Positions 45,407 to 59,401 of a DNA stretch of 64,000 bases are shown in pieces (position 1 is the stretch's first letter; every line of letters starts with the position of its first letter). The stretch spans positions 2,542,001 through 2,606,000 of the forward strand of contig NC_064682.1 in assembly GCF_023278565.1 (NCBI RefSeq), given 5' to 3'. Position numbers and translations under genes: made by a program. The stretch is from Colletotrichum lupini (taxonomy: Eukaryota; Ascomycota; Sordariomycetes; Glomerellales; Glomerellaceae). The notes beneath the pieces were generated by a model. It was not told the origin of the DNA. It did not search any database and was given only the letters and a program-made list of their open reading frames with translations.

Positions 45407-48400
45407 GATCGCGCCCCCAAAGGCACGTCCGTGGAAATAAGGGGTGGCAGTGAAGAATGCACCTCGTCGTCCAGGCCACTTGCGTTTGCCTGCAGTGGCC
45501 CTTTGGCCTCCTGCAAGTTGCAACTCGATTCCCAACGTTGGGCACTGGCGCTGGATCCCTTTGACTGCTTTTCTGATTGTTCGAGTCACCGTACCCGGCT
45601 AATGACACACACTTTCTCTCCTCTATCTCGGCGGTCTAAGATGATTCTGATCGATGTCCTAATTGAACCTTCCACATTGGTCTTTCGCCGGGGTTGGAAT
45701 GGGAATGAGCAGGCCCTCGCCCACCGAAAGGTGAAGATCGATATTCACACCTTGACGCTGAAATTAGCCACACCAGTATCAAAATCCGGCCACCGCTTCT
45801 GATAGTGACTCCGGCGCCTTAACGGCCGGGGGGATTTAACACCCTGACCACACAGGCAGACTCAGGACTGGGAGGCCTTGTCGTTTCAATGAGTCGACGC
45901 CAACGTCCGTGGGACCCCCGGCTGGCGGTTCCTAGTCCCCGGGCGCAACTTTTTTCGTGGAAGAGCAAGAGGGGCGAGGGGCACCAGAAAAAAAAAGTTC
46001 CAGAGATAAAGCCCAGTGATCCTTGTGAAAGTAGGCGCTGCCGTGTGGGTAAATTTACCGGTGACGAGTAAGCGAAATTGGGTCCTCGCACGAACAGGCG
46101 TGGAATTTGAATTTTGGAGATGGCTTCCACCACACCAAAAGAGAGACGGAAAAAGGTCTCCAACGGTGCCACGGGGGAATCTTACCGGGCCAGTGCCGCT
46201 AGAGCGTCCTAGGTGAAAATTTTTCTCGTTCCCCTGGCGTAACGTGGCTGGCCGCAGTCTGGTCCTTGATCATCCAACACAGGGTTGCAATTGTTGGGAT
46301 TCCGAGGGTGAATCACACCGTGTCAAGGTGAAGGCCACCGAAACACGAGCCCACCCGCCGACGACGAGCCGAAAGGGCTTGGAAAACTCAAATGGAGTTG
46401 TTGGTATGGAGATGATTTGGTGGTTTGGCTTGCAATGTCGACGGGATTCCACAGAGAATCAATGGGATTCAAAATGGCATCGTGTACGACGACAGTCAAT
46501 GTTTCGCTGACTTTGACTTTGCGCCCGGCTAGAGGGGTGAAGAGGATCGGCTCCCAAATTGGTTTGGGTGAGCCTGGTGCGTGTTATTGAAGCTGGCGGT
46601 GGTGGTGATGTTTGCTTGTGTGGTCGTGGCCAGGTGCTGCCTGCTAATCTTGCTCCGTGCGCCCTCGGTGAGGCGGTTCGGACGAGCAAGGCAAGGTTGG
46701 CCGTTGTGGAAGAGAAGGACGGGGGCCTCGCGCTTGATGGATCCCAGTCGCGAGCTTGGAGGATGGATCAGAATTTTCTCTTCCTGTCCGCGATCCCCGG
46801 CAGCCGCACGTCTTTTGAGTCGGCGTCGAGTCGTGGTTGATTCGAACGTCCTGATGGCAGATGAGATCTGCCGTTGCTTGAGATGAGCAAATTCGGTCTG
46901 TGGTGTCTTGTATCCGTATGGAGCGGAAGTTGGAAGAACGGGACTGGACAAAGACGGTTCGCGGTTGATGGTTGCACGCCAAGAGTGCTGCACGGCGGGA
47001 AGAAGCTAAGAGCTGGGGTTTGTAGTATCGACTCGCTAGCTTGGTAATCTTGCCTGGAGTGAATGCTGACCAGGTGCTGACCGCTGACGCGACCGCGATC
47101 GAGCAGAGCAATAAGGTAGAAGCCGGCTATTCGATGGGTCGAGAGACTTTGGGAGCTCTCTAGAGAAATGTGCCGGCTGTCTGGTGCAATAGTTGAACCC
47201 TTTTATCAGGACGAGTTGTATAGATGATGCGTTGGAGCTGGGGCAGGCAGCGGCGCTGTCACCTGCTTCGTATCAGCTGCCTGTCCTCGGGATGGTGAAG
47301 CAGCAAATATGATGATGATGAAGCGTGGGCAAAACAGATGGATGCAGGCAAATGATGTGAAGTGGGAGAGAGAGGAAGAGGAGAAGTATTGAGGAAGCTG
47401 CATTGCATGTGAGGACGGAAGGAGTCAGAAGGAAGGAACGTCCTTGTAGGTACTTTGACGAGGTAATTGCGCATAGAGGCAGGAGCAAGTCAGATGCAAG
47501 AACACATGAGGAACATTCTGAGGTTGAAGCTGCAACGACGATCTACGGATCCCCAAAGCACGAATAGGTAGCTAACTATCCGTACGTGCACATTTGAGCC
47601 TTGCCCAGGGATTGCATGCATGATGGATCACGTTGGCCTGGGAGGGGGAGGGGTACGAGTGGCTTTTGGGGATGACGGGCATCAAAGTGCAACTTTTATC
47701 AGATGAGATGCTGTGATGCCATTTGCTGCGTATATTCCTCCCACTTAACATACTTCCCCCGCATCGCTAGTCACCTGGAAGTTGTAGCAGGCACGACTGG
47801 GTAGTCGGCGTGTGCATAGAGAGAAAAATGAGCAAAGCCTCAACTATAGTGAGTTTTCTGTATGTACGGAATAGATAGCTGATAATAAGTTGCACGTATT
47901 CACATCGTTGTGAGATTCACCAGTGAGAGGAAGGAGGCTCATAGTGTGGTATCGAGGTACGATATGGCAGGTGATGAATAGCATGAACTGCAGCCAGTGA
48001 CCTACGTTGTTTCTACCAATGTGCAATGTCAAGTGACTGGCGAACAAGCGCCCATTCAACATGAGGGTGAGCAGCTCTACAATATGGAGTATGACGATTG
48101 GAAAGGAATGATGCGTGACAGAGTGACATTGCGGAGGTTCGCATCTTGAGTGGAGGAGTTCGCTCATCACATGCACCCCAAGTCCCCCAACGCGGGGTGA
48201 CGGGAGAGCGGAACATGCAGCAAGAGCCCAGTGATGGCCAGAATTGGCATGGTGGCCCCCTCCCGATTTTCTAGAACGGCCGTCCCTTCCCTGCACTTCC
48301 ACGCCATTCGAATTATCGTGAGAGCCAATTAAGAGGAGGCAGCTTACCAAAGTATGCGCTTGCCCTCTCCAGATTTGCTGTGATCTTTCACCTGCCTCCT

Positions 48401-51400
48401 TCCAGGTTGATTGCTCACCTTAGAGGAGCAACAACTACTATCTCAGGATAGAGAAGGCAGGAAGGACAACCTAGGTAGGAGGAAAGATTCATGTTAGGTA
48501 AGGTAGTTGCGCACCTTCCGACACCACGACTCCAAAATGTACGTACCTCTTCGTGTGGTCAACCACCGTTGGGCGTCACCTCGGGACATCAACGTAATTT
48601 TCTCCACAAACATCATGGGAACCATTAACATCAAGAAACATCAAACAAAATATACCGTTACGATGCATCGTTCCGATTCCCAGCCAGAAATTTCGGGTGG
48701 CCGCATCCTCGGACGACGGCTACTGTCAATACGAATATCCGTACATGCCCCTGCGTTAGAGCGTACGCCACAGCTGGGATGAACCCAAGAGCATCCCCGA
48801 ATTGAACGTCAATCACGTACTTTCTTGGCATGCTAAGTTACAGTGCGTATGCAGCTTTTTTGCCTCCTCCTGTCCATCAATCCTTCTAGTCTCCAAACTC
48901 TCGTCTCAGTGCCCATATTCGTCACTGTCGCACACTCAATGACTCTTGCTCAGGGCCCATATTGCCTCTCCCGCTACCATTCAGCTCCGACCGTACGGCA
49001 CTGCTTGTATCAGACTCCACAATCGCCGGAGCTGACTCGAAGGCGAACACAAATTGCACGCCGACCAACGGGACGGAAGACCAGCGGCGGCGACCAGGAA
49101 CGACGCATGTGGGTACTCTCCTCGCCATGCTCCATCGAATGGGATTCATTCCAGAGTCATTGGCCATGACCTCAATCAACTCCATCCAGTGAGTGGTCCA
49201 GAACTGGCACTACATCGCCAGTTCGCTAGCTTTGGGTTTCCTCTAGCCCACCAGCCCTCTGGAGTCAAATCCACCATGTTGGGCCCTCCGGATGAACTCG
49301 AATACTTTCCCCGTCGCCCCTCGCCCCTCGCCCCTCACGCCTCCATCGACTACTACCGACCAAGTCTGCCATTCAGCCAGACCCAAACCGTTATTTGTAG
49401 CCCCTTTCGAATGTTGGGGTTACTTGTCACGGCTTGCCTCCTTCAAGACTCGGTCCGCCACCAGCTCGTCATGGCGTCCTCCCTCTACCGACCTGCCCGC
49501 GCGTCCCAGCTTCCAGCCTCCAGGCGGCCTCACTTCACCTTGCCTACCGTGGCCAGTGTTCCCGGTGTACGGTGTACGGTGTACTCGGTCAAATATCTCC
49601 CCTCACCCCTGCGCGTGGTTCCTGCTGTCAACAGAGGGTGAAAGGGGGAGGTGGCTGGAGAGGCCGGCGATGGTCTTGTCTCACCTTGGCTCGCTTGCTA
49701 CACACTGGCCAACTAACCCAAAATTTGCCAAATTGTGGCCGCTCTCGGGCCTGGTATTTTTGTCCGGCATCTACAATTTCGCCCACATTCATTGGCTTCT
49801 CACCTCACATCCTCGTTTGTTTTTATTGATCTTGCTGATCTCAGAGGGCAACGCAATTGGCGGGCAGTAGGCAGTGCACCACGACCCTGGTCCATTGCGG
49901 CCCAAGCAGCTGCTCACCCAAGCATTGGGTGCCAACAGAAATCACTATCAACAAGCTGGATTTCCACGGCAAAAGTCCTGACCTCGTGTTCGTCATACCA
50001 TCCTAGACAAACTATCGGAGGGATTGTCCTAGGATTTCCCTGGGAACATGAGGCTGGTTATCACCAACTCTATCCACACTTACACCTATGAACTGCTGCA
50101 TTAGACTCCAAGTTCTACAGGCATTGTTCACCGAAACAAATGTCTAGTAGTCCACGGCAGGAGAGGAGCGCTGTAAGGGATCGCAAGGACGTCTGCGACT
50201 ATGCATCTGTCAGCCTTCGGAGGCGACATGCCCCGATGTGTCCTGCCCTAGCGGCGGGCTCAGCTAATGCAGCCACTGAAGGAAAACTATACCTCGATCC
50301 TTTTCAGTCGAGGATTAGCTAGGGCCGGGCAATCGCTGCGAGCAATACAGGCGACAGGCGCCTTGGGATCGCAACTGCAACGATTTGAACCCCTGGAATG
50401 TCCATGTGGTCTTTTGCCCGATGCGCTGCGATGTGTAGGGCAGGGCATGCAATGAGCCTTTGCATCGACTCGGCTTACCATGCGAAACTGCCGCCGTGGT
50501 CTCATCGGCCATTGCTTTCGTACGCATATGCACTACCGTTGTCGTGGCTCGGCCTGGCCTACGGATACAAGCCCTCGGACGACCTGAGTCGCGTCGTGTC
50601 GGTCTTGTCTTGCACCAAGCAGCCTCATGTCTCGGCCGATGTCTTTTTCTCTTCTCTTCTTGTCCGTGCTCATCCGTCTCATCTCTCACCCGCTTCACGG
50701 ACAACTACATCGAATCAATACCTGACTATCTATACGGAGCAAGTACACGTCCGAAGAAAGGGGACCATCCGGGAGTAGGCGGCAGGCAAAGTCAATTCGA
50801 TATCAGCATTCCTCGCCCGGCCGATTCCCAACGCAACATCTCACCTCAGAGGCAACCGACATCAACTTGAATTCTTTCCCGTTCCTCACCGATAGCCACC
50901 GGTACCCCGGCATCGCCAGGTCTGACCGAGATCGACTTACACGTCCACTTCATGATTCGTCAGTCATATCCGTACTTGACTACCCGTATCACTCCATACA
51001 GTCAGTTTTACTGTAAGGAAGTGAATGCCACTAGTCAAGACTTCGGCGTCCTCGACTCCATCAGTCCGGTTTCTTGACCGCATATTTACAACCACAGTCT
51101 CGGTTTGCTCCATCTATCGCCGGACCACTTGTTTGGGGCGAGCCACTGAGATGGGAAAATTGGACTGTTTTGCATCTCGAGAGGATATCGCCAGGCCATA
51201 AGCTTCTGATGCCCTGCCTCTTACACGCCCCTTTTCCCTGCTCCCTGCAGCGCAGGTGCATAGCGAGCGAGATAGCGTCACACAGGCTGGTGTTCCTAGC
51301 GTGCCGGGTGGAGTTGATGGAGGTTGCAACATTTCGAACACCCTGCTCCAGCTCCCCTGCTGCAGTTGGAGACGGTTCCACACCGGTCCAGCGTCTCCCG

Positions 51401-53985
51401 TCTCCAGCATTGAACGTCTTCTCCGAGTCCTCGACCTGGTCTCTCATGGAGTCCACCCTTACCCAGCCGTCTGGCTAGATGCCGCGCGCGCACGCTCTGG
51501 CGCTGGCTTGTGACGACAGGGCTTCGGTGCGTCCTGGATCTCGCTTGCTAGGTTCGCTTCATCCCACGGTTCCCACCACAAGGAGAAAAAATACCCTTTT
51601 TCTAACTATTATTTTGTTCTAGAAGACGGCAAACCTCTTGGGCATTCCCTTCACCTGCACTTCACCGCGGGCCGCAACACTCGGTGGGTGGCTCGAGGCC
51701 GGGCCTTGACCGTGACCTTGGCTTGTCTGTTTGTTTTTCTTTCCCCTACCGCACCATGGGAAGACTTGATTGCTTCCCTGCATGTTGTTATTGTTGTCAT
51801 TGTTGACCCCCGTCGGCTAGTGTCAGTGTCGGGTGTGTGCGAGTGTGCCCTGAGTCCCCGACTCCAAGACTCCCGAGGTGCCATGCGCGCCCATGCGGCA
51901 GGTTGCGCCAAATGTTCTATGTGCGTACTGTAATTTGCTTTTTTACCCGGCACCGATGTGAAAATTTTTCATCTCTCACCGAGAATAGATCACGTCTCAT
52001 TTCACTCCCTGTCTCTCATCATACAAGACCACTCTCCCATCATGCCAGCCCTACTACCATGCCAAAGCACCAATTGCGGGAATGGGACGGTCGCTGCGGA
52101 GTGACTCATAGGAGTGCTCATCAGGGCAGGCCATACTACACCAAACGAGGTGTGCAGAGTGTAGTGTGCGGTGTGGGAAAAGGAGTGTATGAGAGAGAAG
52201 GAAGAGTGACAGAGAAGCGCGCTACGGAAAGCCTCATGTGGTCGGTCCCAACATTCACGAGTCCCTGCTGCACTGCTGTCCAACAGCCCAAGGCTGCCGG
52301 CCTCCTTGCTGCACCTATCAAACTTCCTCGAAGCCCTTCTAAAGGTCACCCAAGTGAGGGCCTTGGTGCTGATTGGGTGTCAATGAACACGTCGCACCGC
52401 GAACTTGACAGAATCCCCTCCTCCTCCTCCGGCGCACCAGCCCGTATGGCCAGTCAAGTTGATGGTCGGACGGCCAGGGCCGCTGGGAGGGGACGCTACT
52501 GCACTACGAAGGGCCGCATCCGCATCCCTAATCCTGCGGCCGGCAGGGGTCCACCGCATTTTGCATTGTCTTCCCGGCTGCTTCATTCATTCCCGTCATC
52601 TTCGACTCTCCGTCTCTCCGGTCACTGGCGTCTCTGGGTGTTGCTCCCCTAACCCAACACCTCCGATGCATTGCAACCATTTGACGACCAGCTTGGAATC
52701 GCACACACCCACCCTTTCGATATCGAAACACGCATCAAATACCCACTGGCGATGCCCTCACTGACGTCTATTCGCCTGTATGCCCACCGCCATGCAGTCC
52801 GCCCATGTTCATCCATGATCGATGCTGCCGAGCCATCAAATATATACACCACCGCCCTCGTCCACTGCTCCGCCCTTCATACGAAACCCACGCCCTTCTT
52901 CGACCAATACCGTTCAGACTGACAGCCACTTTTGACCAAAAATAGGCAAGGACTCTGGCAACCGCCTTGTTATTCTTCTTTTCCTTCCTTGCTATCTTTT
53001 CTTCCCGGCAGTCCGGGCCCAGACCGCAAATGTGACAGGCGCAGTGCGAAAGCCCCTCCTCACCGACTCTTTGCGTCCATGGCAACCACCCTATCATTAC
53101 CGCATTCCACCTTACGGACTGGCGGGGCACTTGCATGGCATTGCATGTCGTTGCAGATGCGAAGGAGGGAAGAGGAGGGGTTTCTGCTGCTTCATGCCCT
53201 ATTTTGACTTTTTTTTAGTCGTTTCTGCTTTCCTTCTGTTGCGCAGTGGTTCAAACGAGAGAGAGAAAAAATCCCCGCTGCCCCTGGTTGGGTTGAAGAT
53301 GCCGCATGCGCCTGATGACCATTGACAGGGTCATGTTAGGGCTCGGTGACGTCGACGACGCGCACAGAAGTATCACTTTTCAGGCTGTACAGTTATACGA
53401 TTGTTCGAGCCAGTATCAGGTGGTCTCCAGTGAGGCCATCGCCATCACGAGACGGTGTGGCGCGTATGGATTTGCTAATTGTGGTGGTATCTCGGACGTA
53501 TGACAATTGGACAACACATACACATGGTCACTAAGAGGATCAGCTCACCTACACGGAGAGCGATACTAGCACAGAAGCCGAGCTTCCCATCGTTCTAGGG
53601 TTCTACTAAGCCTCTGGCTGATCGTGTGATGGATTCGGACTACGATCCCCTCTCACCCCGGGGCTACGGTACAAGCGACAAGCGAGAAGCGAAGAAATGC
53701 GGGATACAACGTCTTGCTGCTCGTCCTTTGTCTTTGCCATGCAACCAAGTGGGAACAAGTATAGTGGGAACTGGAAGAGAGTCGCGCCTGTTTCGACGGT
53801 GGATCGCGGGTGCGGAGGAGCGGCACTGGTTCTTGCTCTTCTCAGCTTCTTTCCTTCGCTTCGGTTGGCGGAGTGCATCATCAAGGGCTGATCATGAGCG
53901 GTAAGCGGCAAGACCGCGACGGATAAAGTTGTCCGTCGATATCCTAGACTCCTAGTGAAGAGATCCAAGGCCCCTGCTCCAAAGG

Positions 53986-54000
53986 CCCCCCCCCCCCCCC
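53986..54000. repeat. C15 homopolymer
   Basis: Fifteen consecutive C. The length is prone to assembly error. Confidence 0.85.
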
Positions 54001-54277
54001 TGGCTGTTTGTGTATCAGTAGACCGATAGGAAGGGCGGCCGGCCGGCCGGTCGACCAGCCGCTGTCTGTTTTCACGATACCTCCCCTTGCTAGGCCTTCT
54101 CGCCGGGTTCCTCTTTGATCGTCTTCGCATCCACGTTGTTCTAGATTCGTTGAAGATGCTGAAGATTTCCTTGATTTTCCGTGCGTTTGAGCTGCGAGGG
54201 CCTGGCTCCGTAGACCTGTGGACAACGCATCGATGAACAGGGTTGCGGCAACGGGCGAGCGAAGCCTCAGCACGCCT

Positions 54278-54304
54278 CACGCCGCACGCCGCACGCCGCA
54301 CGCG
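54278..54304. repeat. GCCGCAC tandem repeat
   Basis: Three to four 7-bp units in GC-rich DNA. Confidence 0.8.
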
Positions 54305-56247
54305 CTTGCTCCTACGCCTGCGCCTAGGACCATGAAAGAAGGAGGAGGCATATGTAGGAAGTACGGAGTATGCTTCGTGAGGGTAGGGGACGGCAAGCCA
54401 ACGGATGGTGCCCTGGTCCCGTCTGTCGCCCTGCGCTGCGCTGCGGTCTGCACGCCTTGCCGCAACGTCATGCATGTCTGTCTGGCTTTTATGGTCTTGG
54501 CTCTCTCTTCTGCTTCGACAGTTCGACTGACCTTGATGGGCCCCGCTCCATTATCATCCTGGGCGCACGCCGGGCGGTGGCACCTTATTCCAAATGGACT
54601 TGCTTGCGTTTGCCGGGCAGTACACTACTGGGTGCATAGGCATCAGGGCATGGCCCCCCTTGTTCCAGTCTAAGAGCAGCAGCTTTATGGGCCAGATCAC
54701 CCTATCGAAAGAGGGATGAGGATGCCTACGCAGTAGCCTTTCCCTGGACGATGGCTGCGGTGGCAGGACTTGAGCTGGACTGCCCGGACTGTACATAGGA
54801 CTGGGGCTAAGGTAGGATGGTACCGAGGGGGTGGAAGGAGGGTTTCTCGGGGGAGTGTGCATGGCCAGGGCTTTTGCAGAGGGTTTTCGCTGAACAAGAG
54901 GGGCATTTGCATTTTTGTTCCACTGGCGAGTGTTTATAATTCGTTGTTGGAGGTTTTGGGTTTTGCAATTCTCTTCAATTTTGGGGTGCATTTGATCTTT
55001 TTTGTGAGAATTCGCGAATCAGTGTAGCGAATTGCTGTGCATCGGAGGAGGGGTTATTTTGGAGGAGGGGGGTTTTTGATGTCAGGGCTGGTGATAAGTG
55101 TGAGGTGACTGGTCCGATGGGATGGGATCTGGGTTGAGCCAATGAGGGTTGTGGTATGTGGGTTTGGGACTTGCGGTCTGGATATCCATCCGTTGTCTTG
55201 GAGATGCCATCAACTGATTTCTAGCCCGCCAACCAAGAGGTCCCCGACGGGGAAGATACTATTTCGACACGCCAGAGGAGTATGGCCGAGCCTGAGAGGA
55301 ATCGAGGTTCACAGACTTCCCTTCCTCGGGAAGACAATGGCTCCGTGGGATTCAAGTCTGAAGCCAGGTGACCTCAGCTCGCACTTGTTCATCGTCCCGA
55401 CGCAATCACGGAAAAGAGCGAGAGCGAGATGGCCGAGGGCCGCAAAAAATCATCACCGCGAAGCCACTCACAGCAGCAACGTATGTGTAGGTACGCAGTA
55501 TACGGATACCACAGCCTCGATTTGGCATGTCGTTGAAAGACGCGCGCGTACGAAACAGGTACCACCGGTGCACCACCGATGGCCAGACTAAGAGTACAAA
55601 GTGCAAAACCCAGGCCCAAACGCCACAGCCGGCCGATGTACCCCAAACACCTGGGTCGGGATAGGTCGAGGATGGTTGGTCAGGGATGTGGTGAGGTAAG
55701 CGATCCCTGGAGACATGTGGCTTAGCCTCGGCTTTGTAATCCTTGTCAATTGTGGCACAGTTCCTCTCTTTCTCTGAAGTTCCAGGGGACCAGCGGTGAT
55801 GACGACCAATGAAAAGCTCGGATGGACGGGCATTTCGAGATTCGCCACCGACCGGTGCCCCCCGTCGTCCGGATCTCCCGCGTGCGAGGCGGGTCTCCGG
55901 GATTTCGGGTCGCGCTGAAGAGAGAGACACGCAAGGGGGCAAGGGGCAAGGGGACGTAAAGTCTGTCCGGACCTCAACACCCCCTTTGAGGATGTTGTGA
56001 CTCTTTTTTTTCTGTGGTGTTCTATAGAGAATGACAAATGGTGATATCAGGTTGCGATACCCAACGGAATGGAATCGTGGTGGTACTCGCGATGGAATGT
56101 ATCTTTTGGATGATGGGGAAAAGGACACGCCCCCTCTGAGGTAAGTCACTCAAGTACCGGCTTTTGCTCCATGTTTACTGGTGAATTTGGTACCGCGTGG
56201 GTTATGACGCAGCGTTTGACAGAAGTGCGCCGAGTGCGTGGTGCGTG

Positions 56248-56282
56248 GTGTGAGTGTGAGTGTGAGTGTGAGTGTGAGTGTG
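56248..56282. repeat. (GTGTGA)n microsatellite
   Basis: Five perfect 6-bp units plus a partial one. Confidence 0.88.
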
Positions 56283-56958
56283 TGGCGGACTCGGGCTGCA
56301 CTGCGAAAGTTCCAATCCAATCTTGGGCAGCAATATCTGAGAAAAAAACACGCTGCCACCATGCACAATGAGAGAGGCATGGGCGCCTGCGCGCTGCACC
56401 ACGACCAGGCTGCATGCTGATGCGAGGTAAATCGACAACGCATTTCATTGGAAATTTTTTGCAAGCTGGTGTCGTGGTTTTTTTTCTCTCTTCTTTCTGC
56501 CCTCTTCCTTTCCTTTTCCTTCCTTTCTTCTACGAGGTGAGGTTGAGTCCGAGAGTTGAGGTAAGGTACCTGAGGGTTTTCTTTGGGCGGCAGGGGACCG
56601 GGGGGGGGGGCTAGATCGATCCATCTGCTGACGAATGTCGCAATCTTTCAAGGTTTCGATTGCGAATTTCGACATTTGGGCGAAGGATTAACAGCTGGCA
56701 TGAGGTAAGGTGAGGTCAGGTAAGGTATAGTGAGTTGTCTGTATTCTTTACCGTGCTTTTTTTGATTCTCTATTCTGAGTTTTTTTCCAGCCCTTCGGTT
56801 GACATGTATGTGGCCTCGCTAGTGCTACATCTCATCGCCGAAGCACCGCTGACGCGAGGGCGTCTTATCTGCGATTTTTTCTCACCTTTCAACGCCCCCA
56901 ATCTCCGAGGCGTTGTGTGTGTAGTTGGTACAAGACCGCCGGGTGCACCATTGCGACT

Positions 56959-56988
56959 ATCACACACCCGAAAACTTGGGTGTGTGAT
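56959..56988. other. Perfect 11-bp-stem hairpin
   Basis: ATCACACACCC and GGGTGTGTGAT are exact inverted repeats around an 8-nt loop. No T-run follows directly and it is not inside a gene. Confidence 0.7.
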
Positions 56989-59320
56989 TTGTTGGCGCTG
57001 AGCGCACACCTTGTGACTCACACCTGGAATTTTTCTCCTCCGAGGTGCCCGGTTCAACCGCTCTCCCTTTTCTGATTTACTCGCTTTCACTCACGGCGTG
57101 TCGGGAAAGGGCAAGAGGCTGTGCAGAGTCCGATGATGAATGGGATTTGATTGGTTGATATTGTGTTTCGGGAGGTACGGGTGGCTGGGTGTAAGCATGC
57201 TCTCGGGACAAATGATAGGAGATTGAGGCCAACGGGGGAATATCGCCACTCTTTTGCTGCCGGGGATTGGATGCGCTGGTGAGGATGTTGCTTTGGGGGC
57301 CAGGCACCGGGTGCGATGACGATGATTCCGTTGCCTTGGAATGGTGGATGGATGGCCAGGGAGGTTGAGGAGTGGATGAGAGCGAATCGTTTTGGTGAAG
57401 CTTTCTTCTTCAGGGATGAAGAATGGTCTGGGTGTAGGCAGCAGTTGTGAAAGCCCGCGAATTGTGATTGAGAGTAGGATTAGTTGTGCTTGTATGGGCG
57501 ACCAGTCCCGTGCTAGTAGTTCAGATCAAGACGTATATTGCCGTTATGCTATGGTTATAGTAGGAAAGGGGCTCATACTTCAAAGGGTGACTCGTATCTT
57601 CAGATTTCACATGCCGCGAGTTGGAAGATTTCAGTGTTCTTCGAATGGATGTGTCGAATGCCAGTCCGCCTTGATTTATATGATTCACGCCTCGTGAAAG
57701 AGACGTCGATGACATGCCGCGATACTTAGTAGATGGGTATTGTAGCATGTTCGGCGATCATGATGGAAGATTACACACCCCTCTACATCATCAAGATGTC
57801 ACATCCGTCGTCTGTCCTGTTATAGAATGCCTATTAGAGGATGAAGATCTCTCCATATCGAAGACTCAGGACAGTGTTCACGCACTGGGCGGCCGTGAAT
57901 CTGCAAGTTGGATATTTGACAGGTCAGGCTTACGAGCTAGACATTCCCAGTCTACCGGGTAGCTGATGGAACGCAACGCGGATGCCTTGAGGCTCAAACC
58001 AATGTTGCTGGATGAGTCGTGATACGGATCACGAGCCTGAGGCAGATGACTCCTCGTTCCTCAGGATGTACCGTGAGGGAGGCCTCCAGCGTTCTTGCAG
58101 GCTGTGGACAAGTACATCTGGAGTCTTCAGCGTGTTTCAAAGTGTAGCATGTGATTGAGTATGAATAACGCCATGATATCTCATATTGAAAGATGATGTC
58201 TTTCGAATCCAAGATCTCATAGGTTTTGTGAGATGAGTCATAGTGATGCTCGAGTCTAAAAGGCTGTGTCGCTTCGACTACCTCGCATAGGTTTACATCG
58301 TGAACGAGACGGCAATGCCTCGATACCTAGGACTTGTGCATCTCAACATCTATCACATGGTTTGCGAAATACCCATATTGCGTTTGCCTGATAGCGAGAC
58401 TCATAGACTTGCTGCGTTGGCCAGGATGAGGAGTCACAGGACATCACCGCACTTACTCGCATATGTCAATGAAGACCCTACGAGTACCACTCATATCGCC
58501 ACAATGCTACGAGCTGTACCATATCTTGCGGCGGCGTTTTTCTGCCTGCCTGGTCGCCTCCGCCTCTTGGTCGATTCTCTTCTAAACTTTGGATGCTGAT
58601 GCCCGTCGAGAGCTGATAGGCGTACGTACGCGCTGGGAAGCCTTGCTAACTGAATGGAGTCCACTTTCTTTGCGGCAAAGGAAACCTTCCACTTCATGAC
58701 ATGTCGTATTGATACAAGCAGGCTCGGGACGGGCCACAACCGGTGGGCAACCAGTTTGATACCACGATAATCCCCCGGAGATATAGCCACCTTTCGGAGA
58801 GGAGGAAAGAAGATTTCCGTCTGGAGCTTTTCGCTGCGGTTAAGAATCTGGGGCCTAACTTTCACCGGAAATGCTATTCCCAGAGCAAGAACGAGCTTAT
58901 GGGCCCCCTAGATGTTTCTCTTCTCCTAGATATCGTTATCCAGTCCTAGATGAGCTACTGTGTTTGAGATCCTGGGCAGAGATCACAAGTAGGTATGTAG
59001 GACTGAAGGCTCGAACGACGTATCAGGATCAGCTGACGTGGAACAGAGATCACCCAAGGAACAAACGATATCTCTAGTTCTCAGAAGTCATACTCATTGT
59101 TGTGCAGAAGAGAAGACCAAAGGCGCTCACGGGGAGAAGCACAGGACAGCTCATACCTCCTCCTCCCTTTCCTTCCCATGTTGCTTCCAGCCTCCGCAAG
59201 CCCGCACATGTTCCCTTTTGTGTTGCTCAACCCCAGAAGCATGCCCGAGAGCCACTACTACTCAGAAATGTCAAAAAAAGAGGTTCTATTCCAAAGGTAA
59301 CCCCCAAAACAGCAAAAGGT

Positions 59321-59401
59321 TGCGTCGAGGGGGAATCGAACCCCCGGCTCCCCGACGCTGCTTGATGGCAACGGAGAATTTTACCACTAAACCATCGACG
59401 C
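59321..59401 (-). tRNA. tRNA-Gly (GCC), with 10-nt intron
   Basis: Acceptor GCGTCGA pairs with TCGACGC, discriminator A at 59321. Anticodon stem CTCCG/CGGGG encloses a loop with anticodon GCC. A 10-nt intron at 59356-59365 sits one base 3' of the anticodon. T-arm GGGGG/CCCCC contains GGTTCGATTCC. The mature length is 71 nt before CCA. TTTT follows four bases after the 3' end as a polymerase III terminator. Confidence 0.92.

Larger units (their letters stand above)
43795..59320. other. Gene desert of ~15.5 kb
   Basis: GC-balanced, not RIP-affected, yet without a single credible protein gene. Overlapping open frames of up to 289 codons occur on both strands, are Arg/Pro/Ser-rich, often start with non-ATG codons and resemble nothing. 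The first ~500 bp must hold the promoter and 5' UTR of the minus-strand gene ending at 43794. Marks seen: (AC)8 at 45391-45406, C15 at 53986-54000, GCCGCAC repeats near 54278-54304, GTGTGA repeats at 56248-56282, and a hairpin at 56959-56988. A long non-coding transcript or an extended regulatory region is possible. Confidence 0.5.

Noticed and set aside
51688..51933. 81-codon Cys-containing frame resembling a small secreted protein
   Set aside because: The apparent start is GTG, not ATG, and no ATG precedes the hydrophobic segment in frame.
51837..52652. 271-codon plus-strand frame
   Set aside because: Starts with GTG, has no domain, and overlaps equally long frames on the other strand.
53606..54475. 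289-codon Arg-rich minus-strand frame
   Set aside because: Composition is that of random GC-rich DNA and it spans a C15 run and GCCGCAC repeats; no domain was recognised.
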